From assembly GCA_031289385.1 (NCBI GenBank), contig JAITPP010000099.1, positions 1 to 19,533 on the forward strand: 19,533 bases of DNA. Reading direction: 5' to 3'. The notes beneath the pieces are model-generated. The model saw only the letters and a program-made list of their open reading frames with translations. It made no database searches and was not told the DNA's origin. This DNA is from Prevotellaceae bacterium. GTDB taxonomy: Bacteria > Bacteroidota > Bacteroidia > Bacteroidales > UBA932. Numbering within the stretch: position 1 is the first letter of the stretch; the number at the start of each line of letters is the position of its first letter. This document shows positions 6,428 through 10,589 of the stretch, piece by piece. Position numbers and translations under genes: made by a program.

Positions 6428-6769
6428 ATGGCAAAGGAAAAAGATACAGCAGAAATCGTCGAACAGTTAAAGGCAAACGCAGAGGCAGAAGCAGCGGCAA
6501 AAGCAGAGGCAGAGGCTGACGAAAAGGCAAAAGCAGAGGCAGCAGCAGCGGCAAAAGCAAAAGCAGAGGCTGACGAAAAGGCAAACGCAGAGGCAGCAGC
6601 AGCGGCAAAAGCAAAAGCAGAGGCAACAACCGCAAAAGCGGATTTGCAAGAAAAAGGTAAAGAAATTTTGAAATACTATCCATTTCAAAAATTCTTGTGG
6701 ATAAACGCAGAAATGCAGTTGCTCTTTACGGCAGATGCGCCTGCGGGCTTTGTGAAAGTAGAAAAATGA
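6428..6769 (+). CDS. Ala/Lys/Glu-rich coiled-coil protein of the head operon
   Basis: 113 residues. Residues 15-75 consist almost only of Ala, Lys, Glu and Asp, in copies of EADEKAKAEAAAAAKAKA, predicted to form a single long helix or coiled coil. It holds an 18-residue unit repeated twice in tandem. The C-terminal 40 residues are ordered and different (ILKYYPFQKFLWINAEMQ, then FTADAPAGFVKVEK), resembling small head-associated proteins with a short beta domain. Its place between protease/scaffold and capsid genes suggests a head accessory, scaffold helper or decoration protein. I do not recognise a family for certain. The antisense open frames here are composition artefacts. Confidence 0.7.
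   Translation: MAKEKDTAEIVEQLKANAEAEAAAKAEAEADEKAKAEAAAAAKAKAEADEKANAEAAAAAKAKAEATTAKADLQEKGKEILKYYPFQKFLWINAEMQLLFTADAPAGFVKVEK
6512..6619 (+). repeat. 54-nt tandem duplication inside the coiled-coil gene
   Basis: Copies at 6512-6565 and 6566-6619 differ by one base (AAAGCA versus AACGCA, changing Lys to Asn). The unit encodes 18 residues. The near identity points to a recent duplication by slippage or unequal recombination, so copy number may vary between related phages. Confidence 0.9.
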
Positions 6770-6790
6770 AATTAAAAAAATTATAAGAAA

Positions 6791-7624
6791 ATGGCATTAC
6801 AAAAAGAAATCTGGTTGAACGATATTATCGAAGGTTTATTTCCGAATAACACTTTCGCCGTTCGTTCTATCGACCACAGCGATTATGTGAACGACAAAAC
6901 CGTTCACGTTCCAAACGCAGGCGCATTGCCGACAGTTGTGAAAAACCGCTCAACAGTACCGGCAACAATCACGCAGCGCACCGATGTTGATATAACTTAT
7001 GATATCAACGAATTTACATCCGACCCCGTTTACATTCCGAACAAAGACACTGTTGAATTGTCGTATGACAAACGTCAAAGCATCATCGGCGGAAGTAAAG
7101 TAGCATTATCAAACGCCGTAGTTTCGGATTTGATTCTATCATGGATACCTACCGCGCCTACATTTATTGTTGGCACAAGCGGACAACGTGTAACAATGGT
7201 AAACAACTGCAAAACGAAATTCGACAATGACGATGTTCCGCAGGAAGGACGTTGTATGTTGCTCACTCCTACGCAGTACAATCAGCTTCTTAATGAGCTG
7301 ACGAACGCACAGGTTGCATCTTTCCTTTCGGGCGCAGACCCTGTAAAAGGGATTGTTGGAAAATATCTGACATTTGACTTTTACATGCGCAGCGTAACGG
7401 CTTACACTAACGGGACAACAGTAGTTCCACCAACATCGACAAATACAAGTAACGCAGGTTTGGCATGGCACGAAAAATCGGTTGCACGTGCAAGCAGCGG
7501 TGAAACGATGTTCGGCAACGAAGACGACCCGACTTATTACGGCGATATTTATTCATTTTTGGTTCGTGCTGGCGGACAGTTGATTCGCAGCGACAAAAAG
7601 GGATTTATTGTTATTAACGGTTAA
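6791..7624 (+). CDS. Major capsid protein (HK97-fold type)
   Basis: 277 residues, complete. It forms the icosahedral shell. The call rests on position (after protease/scaffold, before tail genes), on length, and on a sequence typical of Bacteroidota phage capsids: MALQKEIWLNDIIEGLFPNN at the N-terminus, VPNAGALPTVVKNR, the spine-helix-like region VELSYDKRQSIIGGSKVAL, LLTPTQYNQLLNEL in the P-domain, FDFYMRSVTAYTNG, and SFLVRAGGQLIRSDKKGFIV at the end. There is no obvious N-terminal delta domain, which agrees with a separate scaffold. Cleavage by the upstream protease cannot be judged from sequence. Confidence 0.82.
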   Translation: MALQKEIWLNDIIEGLFPNNTFAVRSIDHSDYVNDKTVHVPNAGALPTVVKNRSTVPATITQRTDVDITYDINEFTSDPVYIPNKDTVELSYDKRQSIIGGSKVALSNAVVSDLILSWIPTAPTFIVGTSGQRVTMVNNCKTKFDNDDVPQEGRCMLLTPTQYNQLLNELTNAQVASFLSGADPVKGIVGKYLTFDFYMRSVTAYTNGTTVVPPTSTNTSNAGLAWHEKSVARASSGETMFGNEDDPTYYGDIYSFLVRAGGQLIRSDKKGFIVING

Positions 7625-7688
7625 TAATTAACGGTTAGTGGTTAATGATTAATGATTAATGTTTAATGTTTAATAAATTAATAAAAAA
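7625..7688 (+). repeat. Heptamer repeats and left copy of a 24-nt direct repeat
   Basis: A gap after the capsid gene made of TTAATGA-type heptamers. The stretch 7621-7644, starting within the capsid stop region, is identical over 24 bases to 8048-8071, just after the next gene. The two copies therefore flank the small exported-protein gene. The block ends in an A-rich leader (ATTAATAAAAAAATG). Confidence 0.85.
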
Positions 7689-8051
7689 ATGAAAAGGTTT
7701 TTTTCACTCTGTTTAGGCTTGATGCTGTTGTTTAGTGCAAGGGCATTGCAAGCATGGGAATTAAAAGTTGATGTTAAAAGTTCAACCGAATATTCGGTTT
7801 TTAATGTCGAAAATGTATTTACAGCAACTGCCGATTATGATGTTCAATCGGGCGACAGTTGCGGTGTGTATCTGTTTAATAATTTAGGGATTTTGCCCGA
7901 AGTTTACATTTTAGACGTTCCAATTAAATATGTAACAATTAACAGCAAATCGCGAACGTGCAAATCGTTATACAGTTGTAAATGTGCTAATATGGCAAGA
8001 GATGCGTTGCCAAATAGTAGATGCATTAATGAAAACACATATTACAATTAA
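7689..8051 (+). CDS. Small exported protein of unknown function (candidate moron)
   Basis: 120 residues. The N-terminus is a clear signal peptide: MKR, a hydrophobic stretch (FFSLCLGLMLLFSA), then ARALQA as a probable signal peptidase I site, with no lipobox. The mature part of about 98 residues has five Cys, four of them in the last third (RTC, YSCKC, SRC), so disulphides are possible in the periplasm. There is no membrane helix after the signal peptide. I do not recognise a family. Export makes a virion part unlikely. Sitting between capsid and membrane cassette, and flanked by 24-nt direct repeats, it looks like an inserted cargo gene. Envelope modification, exclusion of other phages or a lysis accessory are all possible. 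Confidence 0.6.
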   Translation: MKRFFSLCLGLMLLFSARALQAWELKVDVKSSTEYSVFNVENVFTATADYDVQSGDSCGVYLFNNLGILPEVYILDVPIKYVTINSKSRTCKSLYSCKCANMARDALPNSRCINENTYYN

Positions 8052-8123
8052 TAATTAACGGTTAGTGGTTAGTGGTTAATGATTAATCACTAATCATTAA
8101 CCACTAATAATTAAAACAAAATT
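8052..8123 (+). repeat. Repeat-filled gap with a 17-bp inverted repeat
   Basis: Contains the right copy of the 24-nt direct repeat (8048-8071) and, overlapping it, a perfect inverted repeat: arms TTAGTGGTTAATGATTA (8069-8085) and its complement (8091-8107), with spacer ATCAC. No T-run follows, so it is not a classic terminator. It lies before the membrane-protein cassette and could attenuate or process the mRNA. Confidence 0.8.
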
Positions 8124-8366
8124 ATGGATTCGACATTAATAACAGCAATAGTTTCAATGATTACAGGCGTGGCGGCTTGGTTTGTCGGCAGGAGAAAACA
8201 AAAAAATGATTTTATTGCCGATTTACAGGCATCAATAAATATGCTTGCTGACTACAACCATAAATTGCTTGCCGAAAACCTTGAATTACGAAAAGAAATT
8301 GTTGAGCTAAAAGTTCAATTTTACGCATACGAGCAAAAAAAAGAACAAAAAAAGGGGAAAAAATAA
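8124..8366 (+). CDS. Membrane-anchored coiled-coil protein (possible holin or lysis accessory)
   Basis: 80 residues. One N-terminal membrane helix (about 4-21, LITAIVSMITGVAAWFVG) is followed at once by RRKQKK and then a helical, heptad-like segment to the end (LAENLELRKEIVELKVQFY). By the positive-inside rule the C-terminal part would be cytoplasmic. Similar small TM-plus-coil proteins are common in Bacteroidota prophages near lysis genes, without an agreed function. Its stop overlaps the next start (TAATG), and that gene overlaps the third in the same way, so the three are probably made together. Holin, i-spanin-like or anchor roles cannot be told apart from sequence. Confidence 0.7.
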   Translation: MDSTLITAIVSMITGVAAWFVGRRKQKNDFIADLQASINMLADYNHKLLAENLELRKEIVELKVQFYAYEQKKEQKKGKK

Positions 8367-8542
8367 TGAATATTCTGATTATTATTAGCTGCTTTTTTAT
8401 TATTGTGTTATTGGTTGTAGATTCTATAAGGCAAGAAAGGACGTTGAAACGCGAGTTAAAAAAAATCAAGCAAAAGATAGATAACATTGCGAAGGAAACA
8501 CAAGAATTTCTTGACGAAATTGCTAAAATAAAAGAAAAATAA
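8366..8542 (+). CDS. Small membrane protein, second of the coupled cassette
   Basis: 58 residues, starting at the ATG that shares its A with the previous stop (TAATG) and ending in TAA that shares its last A with the next ATG. The N-terminus is a strong membrane helix (ILIIISCFFIIVLLVV, about 3-18). The rest is a charged helix (RQERTLKRELKKIKQK, then EFLDEIAKIKEK) with a coiled-coil pattern. The tight overlaps on both sides and the membrane-plus-coil plan like its neighbour support a real gene. No family recognised; a role with the upstream coil protein and the downstream lipoprotein in lysis is inferred. Confidence 0.7.
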   Translation: MNILIIISCFFIIVLLVVDSIRQERTLKRELKKIKQKIDNIAKETQEFLDEIAKIKEK

Positions 8543-9093
8543 TGATACGTACTGTTTTTTCATACTTGGTTTTATGTTTATTATTTGGTTGTGCAAGCCG
8601 CACTACCACGATTGAGCGGGCTTCAACAGAAGTTGCAACAACAATTAAAGCAACTTCTGTTGATACGTTCAAACAATACATAAGCGAAACAATTTATGTA
8701 CATATTCCCGAACAACAATCAAGCGTAAAAATTGCAATTACAGACGTGGAAAACTTGCCGAACAATGCGCAATTTTCAAACACAAACGGACGCGCAAGCG
8801 TTGCCCTAACACGCCAACACGACACAATAACAGTAACAGCAATATGCGACAGTTTGCAACAATTATCTTACAATTACGAATTATTAATTACGAATTACGA
8901 AAGGAAAATTGAGCAACAAAATAGCGAAATAAAGTTGTTTGAAACTGAATATAAAAAAACGAAATACGGTTTTTCAATAATTGCTATTTTCATTATCGGC
9001 GCGGCTGTCGGTTTTATCGCAGGCGGTTTATTGAGTAAGAAAAAAAGCGTTATTGATACGATTTTAAATTTCATTAAAACACTGTTTAAATAG
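8542..9093 (+). CDS. Lipoprotein with C-terminal membrane helix: candidate unimolecular spanin
   Basis: 183 residues. Residues 1-17 are a lipoprotein signal with lipobox LLFGC (C17 the lipidated residue, followed by AS, which favours outer-membrane sorting under the E. coli rule). Residues 143-164 form a membrane helix (YGFSIIAIFIIGAAVGFIAG) followed by SKKK. About 125 residues between them, with a helical part from about 103 to 141, would span the periplasm. An outer-membrane lipid anchor plus an inner-membrane helix in one chain is the design of u-spanins such as phage T1 gp11, which fuse the two membranes at lysis. Residues 111-122 (NYELLITNYERK) are encoded by a short-tandem-repeat-like stretch. 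The start overlaps the previous stop. Lipobox and helix are seen; the spanin role is inferred. Confidence 0.65.
   Translation: MIRTVFSYLVLCLLFGCASRTTTIERASTEVATTIKATSVDTFKQYISETIYVHIPEQQSSVKIAITDVENLPNNAQFSNTNGRASVALTRQHDTITVTAICDSLQQLSYNYELLITNYERKIEQQNSEIKLFETEYKKTKYGFSIIAIFIIGAAVGFIAGGLLSKKKSVIDTILNFIKTLFK
8871..8902 (+). repeat. AATTACGAATTA-type repeat inside coding sequence
   Basis: Three near copies of AATTACGAAT(T) lie in frame inside the candidate spanin gene and encode NYELLITNYE. The unit looks like the intergenic repeat families of this window and suggests that a repeat invaded or expanded within a periplasmic helical linker, where extra helical residues are tolerated. Confidence 0.6.
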
Positions 9094-9235
9094 TGATTAA
9101 TGATTAGTGATTAATGTTAGAATGTAGAAATGTAGAAATTAAGAAATGTAGGAATGGAAGCGACTTACGACTTACGACTTATGACTAACGACTTACGACT
9201 AAATACTAAATACTAAATACTAAAAAAAATAAATT
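9094..9235 (+). repeat. Mosaic of short tandem repeats upstream of the tail tube gene
   Basis: A 142-base gap without a gene. Blocks in order: TGATTAATGATTAGTGATTA-like heptamers; TAGAAATG/TAGGAATG octamers; GAAGCGACTT, then ACTTACG/ACTTATG heptamers; AAATACT heptamers; A-rich leader and ATG. The same modules occur in the same order relative to the downstream gene at 3274-3099 on the other strand. Confidence 0.85.
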
Positions 9236-9688
9236 ATGGCACATCCAACAGAAGGATTTGTAAACGGCAGCGAGTTGCTGTTATTTATCAAAGACGCATT
9301 AGACACATATCAACCGGTAGCGCACTCAACATCGCATACTGTTGATTTTAATTCTGAAACAAAAGACAGAATAACAAAAGATTTGTCGCAAAACGGCAAA
9401 TGGAAAGCAAAATCAGTGAGCGGAATAACCGCATCTATTACCTGCGAAGGTTTATGTATATACGACAGCGATAAACTGTCGTACAAAGATATTCTTGCGA
9501 AGTTAAAAGCAGGCGAAACCGTTATGCTTAAATTCGGTTACAGAGAAGATGTAGCAGGCGACACTTACGAAGAGGGCGAATTTATAATCGCTTCAATCAG
9601 CCAAACATCGCCGGCGGGCGAAGATACAACGTTCAGCGCAACGTTTGAAAACAGCGGCGAAGTTACTACGGTAGTAGTTACTACTTAA
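9236..9688 (+). CDS. Major tail (tube) protein, TP901-1-like
   Basis: 150 residues, complete. It forms the tube of a long tail. The sequence is of the phage major tail protein / TP901-1 type: an N-terminal VNGSELLLFI strand, HSTSHTVDFNSETKDR, NGKWKAKSVSGITASITCEG, then LKAGETVMLKFGYRED and EGEFIIASISQTSPAGEDTTFSATFENSGEV, the last segment being the most characteristic (the asymmetric FxATFEgsG pattern of tube proteins). Gene order tube, chaperone pair, tape measure supports the call. No sheath gene follows, so the tail is non-contractile. Confidence 0.87.
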   Translation: MAHPTEGFVNGSELLLFIKDALDTYQPVAHSTSHTVDFNSETKDRITKDLSQNGKWKAKSVSGITASITCEGLCIYDSDKLSYKDILAKLKAGETVMLKFGYREDVAGDTYEEGEFIIASISQTSPAGEDTTFSATFENSGEVTTVVVTT

Positions 9689-9718
9689 TGGTTAGTGATT
9701 AATGATTAATGATTAATT
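9689..9718 (+). repeat. Short heptamer-repeat spacer
   Basis: Thirty bases between tail tube stop and chaperone start made of GATTAAT/GGTTAGT heptamers. The units carry TAA, TGA and ATG in overlapping frames, so ribosomes meet stops and starts in several frames before the true ATG at 9719. Confidence 0.7.
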
Positions 9719-10003
9719 ATGAATAAAATTACTATTAAAGGAAAGGACTATCCCATGCGTAAAACGATGGGAGCGTTTGTAAACTTCAAACGTAATCGCG
9801 GCGTTGATATAAGCGAAATAGGCAACGATGTGGATTCTGTTTGTTATTTCATTTACGAATGTGTAAAATCGGCTTGCCGAGTTGACGGCATTCCGTTTGA
9901 TTTTTCGTTTGAAGACTTTGCCGACAATGTTGATTTCTCTGTGCTTTTTGATTTTCAAAATTCGCAGGATACGGAACAAACAGCAGATTCAAAAAAAAAG
10001 TAG
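9719..10003 (+). CDS. Tail assembly chaperone, short form (gpG-like)
   Basis: 94 residues ending SKKK-stop. The N-terminus (MNKITIKGKDYPMRKTMGAF, then VNFKRNRGVDIS) is typical of small chaperones made between tail tube and tape measure genes in siphoviruses. It would bind the tape measure and keep it soluble until the tube polymerises. The gene ends directly after the heptamer A-AAA-AAG, and the next open frame continues in the -1 frame, as in the gpG/gpGT pair of lambda. Function is inferred from order, length and the frameshift layout. Confidence 0.75.
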   Translation: MNKITIKGKDYPMRKTMGAFVNFKRNRGVDISEIGNDVDSVCYFIYECVKSACRVDGIPFDFSFEDFADNVDFSVLFDFQNSQDTEQTADSKKK

Positions 10004-10314
10004 ATATTGAGGATTTGCTCGCAATTGCATTAGGGCGTATCGGCATAAGTTACAACGATTTTATTGCCCTTACGCCCTTTGAATTTAATAAAATATACGA
10101 TTCGTGGTATAAATGGCAGGAGCAAATGATGCGCGAACGCTGGGAACAAACACGATTTATAGCAATGACAAACATAACGCCACATTCGCGCAAAAAATTA
10201 AAGGCTACGGATATAATACGCTTCCCGTGGGATGTAGAAAAGAAACAAAAAAACAGCGATACTAAAAAATCAACTCGCGAAAGGTTTGAGGCGTTGAAAA
10301 ATATTATCAATTAA
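9719..10314 (+). CDS. Tail assembly chaperone, long form by -1 ribosomal frameshift (gpGT-like)
   Basis: A -1 shift at 9994-10000 joins the 94-residue upstream part to 104 residues read from 10000 to the TAA at 10312-10314, giving about 198 residues. After the join the chain reads VDIEDLLAIALGRIGISYND, then EFNKIYDSWYKWQEQ and RERWEQTRF, a pattern like downstream halves of siphovirus tail chaperones. That downstream frame has no ATG or convincing leader near its beginning (only a TTG at 10015), which agrees with expression by frameshift rather than by its own start. The long form would bring tape measure and tube subunits together. Confidence 0.7.
9994..10000 (+). other. Slippery heptamer A AAA AAG for -1 frameshift
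   Basis: In the zero frame the run reads TCA AAA AAA AAG TAG: the canonical A-AAA-AAG site lies directly before the stop. The -1 frame then reads AAA GTA GAT ATT and stays open for 104 codons. The nine-A run makes slippage easy. I did not identify a clear downstream pseudoknot. Confidence 0.75.
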
Positions 10315-10544
10315 ACGGGATAGCCAAAACCCATATAACCATCGATACCGGGACCGGAAGGAGGCGTTTTTTTTGAGAATATGGCGGCAACAAACAAAGC
10401 AACAGCCCAAATAGCAAGACCGTGAGCGGCAAGAATAACATTGTGAAAAAACATAGCAATTAAGGCAACAATAAAAGATATTATTGCAATTATAACAGCA
10501 ATAAATAATATAAATTCTCTAATATTTTTAAATATTGTTTTCAT
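10311..10544 (-). CDS. Reverse-strand small membrane protein (candidate moron)
   Basis: 77 residues from the ATG at 10544; a longer frame upstream only runs antisense through the tape measure gene and has no separate support. Two membrane helices are clear: about 11-32 (FILFIAVIIAIISFIVALIA) and 37-56 (VILAAHGLAIWAVALFVAAI), with a short loop, then SKK and a Pro/Gly/Tyr-rich tail ending GYMGFGYPV. It fills the 267-base gap between the chaperone and tape measure genes, against their direction, and its stop overlaps the chaperone stop. It has its own consensus promoter with a leader of only about 8 bases. These are the traits of a moron expressed from the prophage, for example for exclusion of other phages. 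No family recognised. Confidence 0.65.
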   Translation of the reverse strand: MKTIFKNIREFILFIAVIIAIISFIVALIAMFFHNVILAAHGLAIWAVALFVAAIFSKKTPPSGPGIDGYMGFGYPV

Positions 10545-10558
10545 TATGAAAATTTTTA

Positions 10559-10589
10559 CAAATATAAGAAAAAAAATATAAATGGCAAA
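10559..10589 (-). promoter_or_regulatory. Consensus Bacteroidota promoter for the reverse-strand gene
   Basis: On the minus strand TTTG (10589 to 10586), 19 bases, TATATTTG (10566 to 10559): an exact match to TTTG-N19-21-TAnnTTTG. Transcription would start near 10552 and reach the ATG at 10544. The -33 box lies in the first codons of the tape measure gene. It is the best promoter I see in the window. Confidence 0.7.

Noticed and set aside
6420..6688. Long antisense Leu/Pro- and Cys-rich open frames opposite the coiled-coil gene
   Set aside because: They are produced by the GCA/AAA/GAG codon repeats of the plus-strand gene read backwards; no leader, no plausible composition.
10015..10314. Separate gene starting at TTG 10015
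   Set aside because: No leader at that point; the frame extends upstream to a slippery site and continues the chaperone in the -1 frame, so frameshift expression is more likely.
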